Origin: Cupriavidus basilensis
GTDB lineage: Bacteria; Pseudomonadota; Gammaproteobacteria; Burkholderiales; Burkholderiaceae
Reading direction: 5' to 3'
NCBI RefSeq assembly: GCF_000876015.1
Contig: NZ_BBQM01000017.1
Location: forward strand, 1-64,000
Length of the DNA stretch: 64,000 nucleotides
The notes under the pieces were generated by a model. It did no database searches. It worked only from the letters and a program-made list of their open reading frames with translations, and was not told the DNA's origin. The position numbers were made by a program, and so were the translations under genes. Shown here one piece after another: positions 24,013 to 34,161 of the stretch (positions within the stretch are counted from its first letter, which is position 1; the number at the start of each line of letters is the position of its first letter).

Positions 24013-25487
24013 CCGACCTGTCCTCCCTCGCCCAAGCCGGCGCCGCCGCCGATCCCGATTTCCTCGCGCGCGAGACGCTGCGCCTGATCGGCCCCGCGCC
24101 CGACGACTGGGTGCCCGCCCATGCCGGCATCGACCACAACGTCGCCATCGTCGGCGGCGGCCAGAGCGGCAGCGCCTACGCCTTCGCGCTGCGGCGCGCC
24201 GGCATCGGCCGCGTCACCGTGCTCGATGCCGCGCCCGACGGCGCGCGCGCGGGCGTGTGGCGCGAGCGCGCGCGCATGCAGAAGCTGCGCACGCCCAAGA
24301 ACCTGGTCGGCCCCGAGCTCGGCCTGCCCGCGCTCGGCTTCCAGGCCTGGTACGAAGCGCGCCACGGCGCGCAGGCCTACGCCGCCATCGACCGCATTCC
24401 GCGCCTGGCCTGGGCCGACTATCTCGACTGGTTCCGCAGCTTCCTCGGCATCGACGTCCGCTACGGCACGCGCGTGAAGCGCATCGAACCCGTGACCGGC
24501 GCCGCCGTGCCGCACTTCCGCCTGCACCTGGAGATCGACGGCCAGCCGCGCACCGAGACCGCGCGCAAGGTCATCCTCGCCAGCGGCGTGGCCGGCAACG
24601 GCGCGCCGTTCGTGCCGGCCGTGCTGTCGGCGGCGGTAGCCGCGGGCCTGGCCGCCCACACCGCCGACGCCATCGACTTCGCCGCGCTGCGCGGCAAGAC
24701 CGTGGCCGTGCTCGGCGCCGCGGCCTCCGCCTTCGACGCCGCCGCGGTCGCGCTCGAAGCCGGCGCCGCCGCCGTGCACCTGTTCGCGCGGCGCGATCAC
24801 ATTGCCGCCACGCCGGTCTCGCGCATCCGCGCCTACCCCGGCCTCTACGACAACTACCATGCGCTGCCCGACGCCACGCGCTGGGAACAGGCCCTGCGCT
24901 ACCGCCGCGCCGGCTCCACGCCGCCGGCCGACTCGGTGGAGCGCGTGCTCGGCTTCGAACAGTTCCACCTGCACCTGAGCGCGCCGTGGCGCGCGGCCGA
25001 GATCGAAGGCGGACGCATCGCCGCGCAGGTACGCGGCGAGACGCTGCGCTTCGACTTCGCCATCGCCGGCACCGGCTACCTGGTCGACCCCGCCGCCCGG
25101 CCCGAGCTGGCCGACATCGCGCCGCACGTGCTGCGCTGGCGCGACCGCTACCAGCCGCCAGCCGACGCGCGCGACGACGAACTGGGCGCCTCGCCGTACC
25201 TCGGCAGCGGGCTGGAATACCTGGAAAAGACGCCCGGCAGCGCGCCGTGGCTGCGCGACATCCACGTGCACAACCCGGGCGGGTTCGCCAGCACCGGCGT
25301 GCCGCTCGGCGACGTGCCGAGCATGCGGCGCGATATTCCTGGCGCGGTGGCGCGCATCAGCCGGGATTTGCTGTTGGCGGATTTGCCGCTGCATAAGCGG
25401 CGTATTCGGGGGGAGGTGCCGGTGGATTTTGGGCCGGAGTTCTATGCCGCGGCATTGTGGAAGGGGGAGGATTTGGAGGTTGAGTGA
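24009..25487 (+). CDS. FAD/NAD(P)-binding flavoprotein (FMO-like)
   Basis: The 492-residue protein has two dinucleotide-binding motifs, VGGGQSGSA at about 48-56 for FAD and a weaker GAAASAFD at about 236-243 for NAD(P), in the arrangement of class B flavin monooxygenases and N-hydroxylases. It is translationally coupled to the second LLM monooxygenase. It may oxidise the same substrate or its product. Its last 30 or so codons switch abruptly to G- and T-ending codons (41 G, 11 C in 25401-25487), unlike the C-rich body, just before the repeat at 25488. Confidence 0.82.
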   Translation: MTDLSSLAQAGAAADPDFLARETLRLIGPAPDDWVPAHAGIDHNVAIVGGGQSGSAYAFALRRAGIGRVTVLDAAPDGARAGVWRERARMQKLRTPKNLVGPELGLPALGFQAWYEARHGAQAYAAIDRIPRLAWADYLDWFRSFLGIDVRYGTRVKRIEPVTGAAVPHFRLHLEIDGQPRTETARKVILASGVAGNGAPFVPAVLSAAVAAGLAAHTADAIDFAALRGKTVAVLGAAASAFDAAAVALEAGAAAVHLFARRDHIAATPVSRIRAYPGLYDNYHALPDATRWEQALRYRRAGSTPPADSVERVLGFEQFHLHLSAPWRAAEIEGGRIAAQVRGETLRFDFAIAGTGYLVDPAARPELADIAPHVLRWRDRYQPPADARDDELGASPYLGSGLEYLEKTPGSAPWLRDIHVHNPGGFASTGVPLGDVPSMRRDIPGAVARISRDLLLADLPLHKRRIRGEVPVDFGPEFYAAALWKGEDLEVE

Positions 25488-25568
25488 TAGTTTTTATTAA
25501 TATTTATAAAGATAAAACTCAACTTCTAATTCAAAATCGTTAACTTCTTCAAAGTCAAAGTCAAAATC

Positions 25569-25644
25569 AAAGTCAAAGGCTTTCGCGCCCCCGGCGCGAC
25601 TTACTTTCTTTTATCCGAAAAGAAAGTAAGCCAAGAAAGCGGAC
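25569..25644. repeat. Left arm of a 76-bp perfect inverted repeat
   Basis: This is the exact reverse complement of 26157-26232 by base-by-base reading. It contains an inverted copy of both conserved hairpins and part of the AAAGTC (TTTGAC) run. The two arms are 512 bp apart. Confidence 0.85.
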
Positions 25645-26156
25645 TCTTGCAGAGGGCTGGGCGCTCAGACTTTATGTCTGGTGGTGGTTTCGTGGTGGGC
25701 GCATTGGCTTCGATGAGACTGCTGACGCTACTGGTTTGCTCGCCTGCTGCGTCACGGATGGTGTTCGATTCGTGGTGGCGCTGCATGATGACGGTGGCCC
25801 AGGCCCTTCAGGCTGCTGCCGCGACCAGAGCGGATGCACACGGCATAGGGACGGTACTGGTTTCGTAGTGGGCGCGGTGGCCCCAACGCAAGAGTCCCCG
25901 CCAACACCCGCGCTCCGGTCCACCACGCCCACCACGAAAACACGAGGGTGCTATGTCGTGGCGGCTAAAACCGGTAACGGCAGATGGCCGAACCAGCAGT
26001 GCATTCGCCATCATAGGTCTGACCCCGCAACCAACACCACCAGCCAGATCGTGGCCAGTCGAACCGGTAACGGCAGGATGCCAGCAGAACCGCAAACCCC
26101 ACGACGAAACCACCAACCCTGGAAATCCCAACGTTTCTGCCCCTGCCGGCCAGGCA

Positions 26157-26232
26157 GTCCGCTTTCTTGGCTTACTTTCTTTTCGGATAAAAGAAAGTAA
26201 GTCGCGCCGGGGGCGCGAAAGCCTTTGACTTT
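26157..26232. repeat. Right arm of the 76-bp perfect inverted repeat, with the paired hairpins
   Basis: Hairpin 1: 13-bp arms at 26171-26183 and 26189-26201, loop CGGAT. Hairpin 2: 7-bp arms at 26202-26208 and 26212-26218, loop GGG. Each differs from copy A (348-395) by one base pair changed on both sides of the stem. Confidence 0.85.
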
Positions 26233-26315
26233 GACGTTGACTTTAAGCCGTTGACTTTGACTTTAAGAAGTTGACTTTGAAGTAGCCTTTGCCTTTGAAT
26301 TTCTTATCCCTCCCC

Positions 26316-27254
26316 CTAATACCCCCTCCCCACCTCATAAACATCCTCCACCTCCCCTCCACCCTCCGCCATGCGAATCAACTCCGCCACCCGCCGCGCC
26401 CGATCCCGCCGCGAAGGCGTCGCCGCGCAATGCGGCGTGACGATGACCCTGGGGTGATCCCACAACGGCGAAGACTCCGGCAGTGGCTCGACATCGAACA
26501 CGTCGAGCAGCGCGCCGCCGAGGTGCCCGCTATCGAGCGCATCGAGCAAATCCCCCTGCACCACGTGCGCGGCGCGCCCGGCGTTGAGCAGTTGCGCGCC
26601 GCGCGGCAGCATGGCGAGGCGCTCGCGGTTGAGCAGGCCGGCCGTGCCGGCGGTCTGCGGCAGCAGGTTGACGAGGATGTCGCTGCGCGCCAGGAAATCC
26701 GGCAACTGCGCCATGCCGTGGTATGTGGCCACGCCGTCGATGGCCTTGGCCGAGCGCGACCAGCCCTGCACCGAGAATCCCATGCCCGCCAGGTAGCGCG
26801 CCGCGTGCAGCCCGAGCGCGCCCAGCCCCATCACGCCCACGCGCGTGCGCTGCGCCAGCGGTGTGGGCGGCGGCGCGCGCCAGCGGCGCTGCTGCTGGTC
26901 GCGCGCGCTGCCACCCATGCCGCGCATCAGCATCAGCGCGCCCATCGCCACGAACTCGGCCATGCCTTGCTGCGTCTCCGGCAGCACCAGCCGCGCCAGC
27001 GGCAGGCCGGGCGGCAGCAGGTCGTCGGCCAGCATGTGCTCGATGCCGGCGCCGGCGCTGATCGCCAGCCGGAGGTTGGGGTAGCGCGCCAGCGCGCCGC
27101 GCTCGGGCTCCCACACCAGCGCGTAGCGCACCGCCGCGGCCGGCACGCCGGGGTCGCCCCACAGCCGCACCTCGGCCTCGGGCAGCACGGCGGCAAACGC
27201 ATCGCGCCATTCGGGCAGCGCCTGCGCGCCGCCGGACTTGATCAGCAGGATCAT
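26316..27254 (-). CDS. Glyoxylate/hydroxypyruvate reductase (GhrA-like D-2-hydroxyacid dehydrogenase)
   Basis: The 312-residue protein should reduce glyoxylate or hydroxypyruvate with NAD(P)H. Seen: the nucleotide site GLGALG at about 144-149, and the catalytic triad of the family in NAGRAAH (Arg), DVFDVEPLP (Glu) and VTPHCAA (His). Sequence and length are nearer to GhrA than GhrB. I chose the ATG at 27254 over a TTG two codons earlier. It is last in the oxidase/transporter operon, 22 bp after the binding-protein gene. Its final 25 codons are C-poor on the coding strand, facing the repeat element. Confidence 0.85.
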   Translation of the reverse strand: MILLIKSGGAQALPEWRDAFAAVLPEAEVRLWGDPGVPAAAVRYALVWEPERGALARYPNLRLAISAGAGIEHMLADDLLPPGLPLARLVLPETQQGMAEFVAMGALMLMRGMGGSARDQQQRRWRAPPPTPLAQRTRVGVMGLGALGLHAARYLAGMGFSVQGWSRSAKAIDGVATYHGMAQLPDFLARSDILVNLLPQTAGTAGLLNRERLAMLPRGAQLLNAGRAAHVVQGDLLDALDSGHLGGALLDVFDVEPLPESSPLWDHPRVIVTPHCAATPSRRDRARRVAELIRMAEGGGEVEDVYEVGRGY

Positions 27255-27276
27255 GCGCAAACCCCGGCGCCGCCGC

Positions 27277-28335
27277 TCAACGCTCGACCAGCCGGTTCCA
27301 CTGCCGGTCCCAGTTGGCGCGGTTCTGGTTGATCTGGCTCCAGTCGACCGTCACCGCGGTCTTGAGGTATTCCTTCATCCGCGCCAGCTCCTGCCCGGCC
27401 TTGCCGGTGGCCGTCACCTCGGTGTTGGTCGGGTTGTACGAGCCGCCTTCCAGCGCGGCCTTCTGCGCGGCGGCGGTCAGCAGGTAGGCGGCGAGCTTCT
27501 GCGACAGCTCCGGCTCCGAGTTGTTGGCGATCACGCACTGGGCCACCATCAGCACCACCGCGCCTTCCTTGGGCTGGGCATAGGCCACCGGCAGCCCCTT
27601 GCCCTGGAAGATGGTGGTCATGCTGGGCGTGAACGGAAAGATCGCCGCCTCGCCGGACTGCACCATCTCCGACAGCTTGGCCGAGTTCGACACGTATTCC
27701 AGCACGTTGGGGCCGACCGTCTGCGGCCACGCCTTGAAGCCGGGCTCGGCGTTGGACTCGCTGCCGCCGCGGATGCGGTTGAGCATCAGGAAGCCGTGCA
27801 GGCCGAAGGTGGACGACGGCAGCGACTGGAACACCACCTTGTTCTTGTACTTGGGATCGGCCAGGTCCTGCCAGGAGGTGGGCGGCGCCCAGTTCTTCTC
27901 CTTGAACACGCGCGTGTTGTAGCCGAGGCCGGTCATGCTCATGGTCACGCCGGTGGCCATGTCGCCCTCGATGTGGGCCTGCGGATAGAGCGCCTTGCCG
28001 GCGGCGGAGGCCGGCTGCTTCTCGCACAGGCCCATGCGGATGGCGCGGTACATCAGGCCGTCGTCGAGGAACATCACATGCATCTGCGGCTTGGCGCGGG
28101 CGGCCAGCGCCTTGGCCATGATGTCGGACGAGGTGCCGGGCACCACCACGATCTTGACGTCGTTGGCCTTCTCGAAGGCCTTGAACACGAAGTCCGTGTA
28201 GGTCTTTTCCATCGAGCCGCCGTTCATGCCGACGTACAGCGTGCGCGTCGCGGCATGCGCGCCGGCGGCGAGCAGCAGCGAAGCGGCGGCCATGCCGGCG
28301 GCGGCCCGGATCTGTTTAGCGAACGGTCTGGTCAT
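27277..28335 (-). CDS. ABC transporter substrate-binding protein (polyamine/opine type)
   Basis: The 352-residue protein has a signal peptide ending near AGAHAA (about 30) and the fold of extracellular solute-binding family 1 proteins such as PotD. It should capture the operon's substrate in the periplasm for the permeases encoded upstream. The start ATG overlaps the oxidase stop by one base (TGATG), and an AGGAG ribosome site lies inside the upstream gene's end. The binding-pocket residues do not reveal the ligand; a polyamine, opine or amino-acid derivative is likely from the neighbours. Confidence 0.85.
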   Translation of the reverse strand: MTRPFAKQIRAAAGMAAASLLLAAGAHAATRTLYVGMNGGSMEKTYTDFVFKAFEKANDVKIVVVPGTSSDIMAKALAARAKPQMHVMFLDDGLMYRAIRMGLCEKQPASAAGKALYPQAHIEGDMATGVTMSMTGLGYNTRVFKEKNWAPPTSWQDLADPKYKNKVVFQSLPSSTFGLHGFLMLNRIRGGSESNAEPGFKAWPQTVGPNVLEYVSNSAKLSEMVQSGEAAIFPFTPSMTTIFQGKGLPVAYAQPKEGAVVLMVAQCVIANNSEPELSQKLAAYLLTAAAQKAALEGGSYNPTNTEVTATGKAGQELARMKEYLKTAVTVDWSQINQNRANWDRQWNRLVER

Positions 28336-29513
28336 CAATGCACTCCTTTGGCGATGCGGGGTGAGTCAGCGGGGGAAGCAGCAGGCACGCCCGTACCCGG
28401 CGCGAAGCGGCGCAGGTCGAAGGCGGCGATCGGGGTCGTGGTGGCGCCGTCGGCCACCAGCTCGGCCAGCACCGCGCCGGCGGCGGGGCCGACCTCGAAG
28501 CCGGCGCCGGAAAAACCGAAGCCGTGGAACAGGCCCGGCACGCGCGGGCTGGCGCAGAGCACCGGCTGGCGGTCGGGCAGGTAGCCTTCGATGCCGCTCC
28601 AGGTGCGGATGATCTGGGCCTGTTCCAGGCGCGGGATCAGCGTGGCGATGCGGCGCATCTGCGCCAGGATCGCGGCGGTGGTGGAGCGGATCGCGTCCAC
28701 GCCGGACGCGCCCGGCTCGACCCGGCCGCCGCCCAGCACCACGTTGCCGCGCGCGACCTGGCGGCAGTACACGTCGCCGCCCTCCATGCCCAGGCTCAGC
28801 GGCAGGAAGAACGGCAGCGGCTCGGTGACGGCCATCGCCGGGTGGCCCTGGGTCAGCGGCGCCGCGTCGCCGAAGCGCGCGGCCAGCGGGCCGGCCCAGG
28901 CGCCGGCGCAATTGAGCAGGTTGGGCGCGCGCACGGTCAGGCCCGAGGCGGTGGTGGCGACGAAGCCGGCGCCACCGTGCTCCACCTGCAGCACCGCCTC
29001 GCGCTCGCGGATGACGGCGCCGGCGGCCGCCGCGGCGCGCGCGAAGGCCGGCGACACCAGGCGCGGATTGGCCTGCCCGTCGTCCGGGCAGAGCGAGGCG
29101 CCGGCCAGCCCGGCGCCGAGCCACGGATAGCGCCGGCGCAATTCGCCGGGGCCGAGCAGTTGCAGCGCCAGGCCGTAGGGCTGCGCGCCGTCGCGATAGC
29201 GCTCGAGCTTGGCCATGTCGTCCGCCGTGCGCGCCAGTTTCAGGTGGCCGCTGCGCACGTATTCGCCGTCGGTGCCGAGCAGCGCCGGCAGGTCCTGCCA
29301 GATGCGGTGCGCGCGCTGCGCCAGCGGCAGTTGCGCGAAGGCGCGCCCCTGGCGCCGCACGCCGCCGTAGTTCACGCCGCTGGAGCGCGAGCCGCACAGG
29401 TCGCGCTCCAGCAGCACCACCGACAGGCCGCGCGCGCGCAGCGCCAGCGCGGCCGACGCGCCGACGATGCCGCCGCCCACGACCAGCGCGTCGGCTTGCA
29501 GGGTTTCAGCCAT
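28335..29513 (-). CDS. FAD-dependent amine/amino-acid oxidase subunit (DAO family)
   Basis: The 392-residue protein has an N-terminal FAD site (GGGIVG at 13-18) and the DAO-family C-terminal YLPDRQPVL / GLFHGFGFSGAGFEVGPAAG signature. It corresponds to the catalytic subunit of multi-subunit dehydrogenases such as HcnC, OoxB or the D-hydroxyproline dehydrogenase beta subunit. These oxidise the C-N bond of glycine, opines or D-amino acids. It overlaps the upstream FAD/NAD subunit by 8 bp and the downstream binding-protein gene by one base. The start at 29513 places the FAD motif at its usual distance. Confidence 0.85.
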   Translation of the reverse strand: MAETLQADALVVGGGIVGASAALALRARGLSVVLLERDLCGSRSSGVNYGGVRRQGRAFAQLPLAQRAHRIWQDLPALLGTDGEYVRSGHLKLARTADDMAKLERYRDGAQPYGLALQLLGPGELRRRYPWLGAGLAGASLCPDDGQANPRLVSPAFARAAAAAGAVIREREAVLQVEHGGAGFVATTASGLTVRAPNLLNCAGAWAGPLAARFGDAAPLTQGHPAMAVTEPLPFFLPLSLGMEGGDVYCRQVARGNVVLGGGRVEPGASGVDAIRSTTAAILAQMRRIATLIPRLEQAQIIRTWSGIEGYLPDRQPVLCASPRVPGLFHGFGFSGAGFEVGPAAGAVLAELVADGATTTPIAAFDLRRFAPGTGVPAASPADSPRIAKGVH

Positions 29514-30903
29514 GATTGCCCTCCCCGCCGGCGGCGAGGCCGGAGATCGGCACCGGCTTGACCGGCGCCTGCCCGCGGATGCGGCCCACCAGCTCGAGCG
29601 GCCGCGCGCAGGCATCGGCCAGCAGCTCGGCGCCGGCCACGCCGCACATGCGGCCCTGGCAGCGGCCCATGCCGACCCGGCACAGCGCCTTCATGCGGTT
29701 CATCTCGTCGGCGCCCTGCTCGCGCGCCGCGCGGCGGATCTCGCCCGCCGTGACCGCCTCGCAGCGGCACACCACGGTGTGATCGGGCACCTGCGCGGCC
29801 CAGTCGCGCGGAAACGGAAACGCGCGCTCCAGCCCGGCGCGGAACGCGGCGATGCGCGCCAGCCGCGCATCGAGCTTCGCCGCCCGCGCCGCGTCGACGG
29901 CGATGCCGCGCTGCGCGAGCAGCGTCAGCGCCGCGCGCTCGCCGGCCAGCTCGGCCGCGTCGGCGCCCATGATGCGCGCGCCGTCGCCGGCCACGAACAC
30001 ACCCGGCACGCTCGCCCGGCCCTGCTGCTGCGCGACCAGATGCGCGCGCTGCTGCGGATCGAACGCGAAGCCGCAGCCGAGCAGGTCGGCCAGTTGGCTC
30101 TCCGGGCGCAGGCCGTAGCCGAAGCCGAGCGCGTCGCAGGCGATGCGGTGGGTCGCGGACGGATCGGTGCGCGAGACCCAGTGCACGGCCTCCACGCCAT
30201 GTTCGCCCTCGACGCGCGCCAGGCGCGCGTTCGCGTGGATCGGCACGCCGTGCAGCCGCAGCCACGCCACGTAGTACAGCCCCTTGGCCAGCACCGCCGG
30301 CAGCCGGCACATCGGCAGCAGCGCGCCGGCCTGCTCCGCCGTGCTGGCGTAGTCGAGCACGGCGCGCACGTCGGCGCCGGCCTTCTTGTACTGGTAGGCC
30401 ACCAGGTACAGCAGCGGCCCGCTGCCGGCCAGCACCACCTGCTGGCCGATGGCGCAGCCCTGGAACTTGAGCGCGACCTGCGCGCCGCCCAGCGAATACA
30501 CGCCCGGCGTGGTCCAGCCCGGCACCGGCAGGATGCGGTCGGTGGCGCCGGTGGCCAGGATGATGTCGCGCCACGGCAGGCTCGCGTGGCGGCCGCTGAC
30601 GGCTTCCCACAGGTCGAGCACGTGCCCGTCGGCATTCCAGACCAGCTGGCCGGGCCGGTAGTCGACGTGCGGCAGCAAGGCCGCGAAGGCCTCGTGCAGC
30701 GCGCGCGCGCGGCCCGCCTCGAAGCCGTACAGCTGCCGCGCGCTGCGGCGGAAGCCGTCCGGCTGCTGCCGGTAGATCTGCCCGCCCCAGCGCGGCGCCT
30801 CGTCGATCACCACCGGGCGCAGGCCGTGGCGCACCAGCGTCTGCGCCGCGCGCACGCCGGCCGGGCCGGCGCCGACGATGACCGTGTTGCCGTCGCGCGT
30901 CAT
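29506..30903 (-). CDS. FAD/NAD-binding oxidase subunit with BFD-like [2Fe-2S] domain (HcnB/OoxA-like)
   Basis: The 465-residue protein has a pyridine-nucleotide-disulfide-reductase fold: VGAGPAG at about 10-16, ATGATDR, and VLAGSGPLL for the second nucleotide. The C-terminal domain carries a CRCE pair and two more cysteines (ALCRVGMGRCQG), as in BFD-type iron-sulfur domains. It matches the HcnB / OoxA / hydroxyproline-dehydrogenase alpha subunit. It should pass electrons between the DAO subunit and the small ferredoxin. The start overlaps the ferredoxin stop (ATGA). Confidence 0.87.
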   Translation of the reverse strand: MTRDGNTVIVGAGPAGVRAAQTLVRHGLRPVVIDEAPRWGGQIYRQQPDGFRRSARQLYGFEAGRARALHEAFAALLPHVDYRPGQLVWNADGHVLDLWEAVSGRHASLPWRDIILATGATDRILPVPGWTTPGVYSLGGAQVALKFQGCAIGQQVVLAGSGPLLYLVAYQYKKAGADVRAVLDYASTAEQAGALLPMCRLPAVLAKGLYYVAWLRLHGVPIHANARLARVEGEHGVEAVHWVSRTDPSATHRIACDALGFGYGLRPESQLADLLGCGFAFDPQQRAHLVAQQQGRASVPGVFVAGDGARIMGADAAELAGERAALTLLAQRGIAVDAARAAKLDARLARIAAFRAGLERAFPFPRDWAAQVPDHTVVCRCEAVTAGEIRRAAREQGADEMNRMKALCRVGMGRCQGRMCGVAGAELLADACARPLELVGRIRGQAPVKPVPISGLAAGGEGNHG

Positions 30904-31259
30904 GCCCGCTCCTCCGCTTGCTCCGCTGGCTCGGCCTGCGCCGCGGCGAACACCGGCGCCGTGCGCAGGCGCATGCCGGCGCGCAGCGGGGTCGCGCAGG
31001 CGCGCACGCGCTCGCCGCCCTCGAGCCACACCAGGCAGTCCTGGCAGGCGCCCATCAGGCAGAAGCCTGCGCGCGGCGCGCCGGTGAATTCGTTGTCGCG
31101 CAGGCGCCGGCGCTGGACCAGGATGGCGGTCAGCACGGTGTCGCCCTCGAGGCCTTCGCAGAACACGCCGTCGAGCTCGAAGCGCAGCACGGCGCGCCGC
31201 TGCTCCTGCAGCCGCCGCAACTGGCCGGCGCCGCGCGCGGAATCGGATGGCGTGCTCAT
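30900..31259 (-). CDS. Small [2Fe-2S] ferredoxin subunit (HcnA-like)
   Basis: The 119-residue protein holds a plant-type ferredoxin domain with cysteines in the order C-x4-C-x2-C and a fourth about 12 residues later (FCLMGACQDC, then RAC). It matches HcnA and the gamma subunit of related three-part dehydrogenases (Fer2_4). Start and stop each overlap a neighbour by 4 bp (permease upstream, FAD/NAD subunit downstream), so subunit and transporter synthesis are linked. Confidence 0.87.
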   Translation of the reverse strand: MSTPSDSARGAGQLRRLQEQRRAVLRFELDGVFCEGLEGDTVLTAILVQRRRLRDNEFTGAPRAGFCLMGACQDCLVWLEGGERVRACATPLRAGMRLRTAPVFAAAQAEPAEQAEERA

Positions 31260-32050
31260 GCGCGCCCCACCAGCATGCGGTCGAGGCCGTAGACGCGGTC
31301 GATGACCAGCATCGCCGCCGCGGTCAGCGCGATCATCAGCGCGGACACCGCGGCCATCATCGGGTCCAGCGACTCGGTCGCGTACATGTACATGCGCACC
31401 GGCAGCGTGACCGTCGACGGCGAGGTGACGAAGATCGACATGGTGACTTCGTCGAAGCTGTTGATGAAGGCCAGCATCCAGCCGCCGGTGACGCCGGGCA
31501 GGATCATCGGCAGCACGATGCGGCGGAACACCGTGGCGCGGCTCGCGCCCAGCGACACCGCGGCCTGCTCGGCGCTGGCGTCGAAGCCGGTCAGCGCGGA
31601 CACCACCTGGCGCAGCACGTAGGGCGTGATGACCATGGTGTGGGCCAGCAGCAGCCAGCCCAGGCTGCCGGCGCCGCCGACCAGCGAGAACATGCGCATC
31701 AGCGCCACGCCCAGCACCAGGTGCGGGATCAGCAGCGGCGACAGCAGCAGGCTGTTGACCAGGTTGCGCCCCGCGAACGCATGGCGCGTGATGGCGATGC
31801 CGGCCGGCACCGCGATCAGGCAGCACAGCGTGGCGCTGGCCACGGCCAGCCCCAGGCTGGTCCAGAACGACTGCAGGAATTCGTCGTGCTCCAGCAGCGT
31901 GCGGAACCAGCGCAGCGAGAACGCGGTGGTCGGCAGGCTCAGCGTTTCGCCGGGCGTGAAGGCCACCAGGCAGACGACCAGCAGCGGCGCCACGGTGAAG
32001 GCGATCACCAGCGCGTTGAAACACAGGGCGAGAGGTCCGTTCTTGTTCAT
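31256..32050 (-). CDS. ABC transporter permease, PotC type
   Basis: The 264-residue inner-membrane protein has about six hydrophobic segments and the cytoplasmic EAA-like loop (EQAAVSLGASRATVFRRIVLP) that contacts the ATPase. With the second permease it should form the channel for the substrate bound by the protein at 27277-28335. It starts 5 bp after the stop of the upstream permease, and its stop overlaps the ferredoxin gene. Confidence 0.88.
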   Translation of the reverse strand: MNKNGPLALCFNALVIAFTVAPLLVVCLVAFTPGETLSLPTTAFSLRWFRTLLEHDEFLQSFWTSLGLAVASATLCCLIAVPAGIAITRHAFAGRNLVNSLLLSPLLIPHLVLGVALMRMFSLVGGAGSLGWLLLAHTMVITPYVLRQVVSALTGFDASAEQAAVSLGASRATVFRRIVLPMILPGVTGGWMLAFINSFDEVTMSIFVTSPSTVTLPVRMYMYATESLDPMMAAVSALMIALTAAAMLVIDRVYGLDRMLVGRA

Positions 32051-32055
32051 GGCGT

Positions 32056-32933
32056 TCACCCCAGGCGCTTCTTGTAGCGCTGCTCGAGCAGGCGGTTGTA
32101 GCTGAGCATGATGAGCAGGTTGGCCAGCAGCAGCACGATGGCGATGGCCGCGCCGAGCGGCCAGTTGAGGGTGTTGAGGTATTCGTCGTAGACCAGCGTG
32201 GCCACCATCTTCAGGCGGCGCCCGCCGAGCAGGCCGGGAATCGCGAACGAGCTGGCGCTCAGGCCGAACACGATCAGGCTGCCGGAGAGAATGCCCGGCG
32301 TCATCTGCGGCAGCACGATGCGGCGCATGGTGGTCAGGAACGAGGCGTTGAGCGAGAGCGCGGCATCGGCGGCGCTCGGGTCGATCTTCTGCAGCGTGGT
32401 CCACACCGGGATGATCATGAACGGCAGCATCACGTGCACCAGCCCGATCACGATCCCGAGGTTGGTGTAGAGGATGCGCACCGGCGCGATGCCGAGCGCG
32501 CCGAGCATCTGGTTCACCAGCCCGGCGTTGCCCAGCAGGATGCTCCAGCCGAACGCGCGCACCACCACCGACACCAGCAGCGGCGCCAGCACCGCCACCA
32601 GCAGCACCGAGCGCCACGGATTGCGCATGCGGCTAAGGATGAAGGCCTGCGGCACGCCCACCAGCACGCACACCAGCGTCGTCACCAGCGCGATCCAGAA
32701 GGTGCGCCACAGGATCTCGTAGTAATAGGCATCGGTGACGATGGCCAGGAAGTTGGCCAGCGTGACGCCGCCGGCCACGCTGCCGGTGTCGTGGTCGAAC
32801 ACGCTGAAGGCCAGCATGGCGGTCAGCGCCAGCGGCGTGACCAGCATCACCAGGAACAGGACCAGGCCGGGCGCCGACATCAGCCACGGCCACGGGCGCG
32901 CCCTGGGCGGCCCTTGCAGGGTTGCGGCGGTGC

Positions 32934-32937
<4 letters not shown>
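32056..32937 (-). CDS. ABC transporter permease, PotB type
   Basis: This 293-residue permease has about six membrane segments and an EAA-like loop (DAALSLNASFLTTMRRIVLPQ). It pairs with the PotC-type permease encoded next. Its start overlaps the ATPase stop (ATGA). The first 15 residues are a short hydrophilic leader rich in Pro and Arg. Confidence 0.88.
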
Positions 32938-34043
<1,106 letters not shown>

Positions 34044-34161
34044 GCGCTTTTTCCTGGGTGGCGGCGGCGGCATCCGGCGCATCGTGGGGGCGGGATCCGA
34101 ACCGTTAGGAGACGGCTTATTTTGAGCAGGAAACATACCCGTTCGGTGAGATAATTCTGTT

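Larger units (their letters stand above)
25488..26315. repeat. Dispersed repeat element, composite copy B, between two convergent operons
   Basis: No gene is seen in these 828 bp. The right part (25856-26240) repeats copy A at 1-425: the outer inverted repeat (25856-25880 with about 25920-25944), two ACCGGTAACGGCAG motifs (near 25970 and 26063), the two hairpins, and the TTTGAC run. The left end (25569-25644) is an exact inverted copy of 26157-26232, so the whole is a head-to-head composite. Between them, 25645-25855 is diverged and carries several TTCGTGGTGGGCGC-like motifs. It sits between the flavin-monooxygenase operon and the oxidase operon, which converge on it. Confidence 0.75.

Noticed and set aside
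25647..26228. Short open frames inside repeat copy B, similar to a frame in copy A (135-377)
   Set aside because: The similarity follows from DNA-level repeat identity. The changes between copies preserve hairpins, not codons, and no ribosome site or domain is seen.
25488..26315. CRISPR array or insertion sequence in the repeat region
   Set aside because: Repeats are not regularly spaced with unique spacers, and no transposase or cas gene is present.
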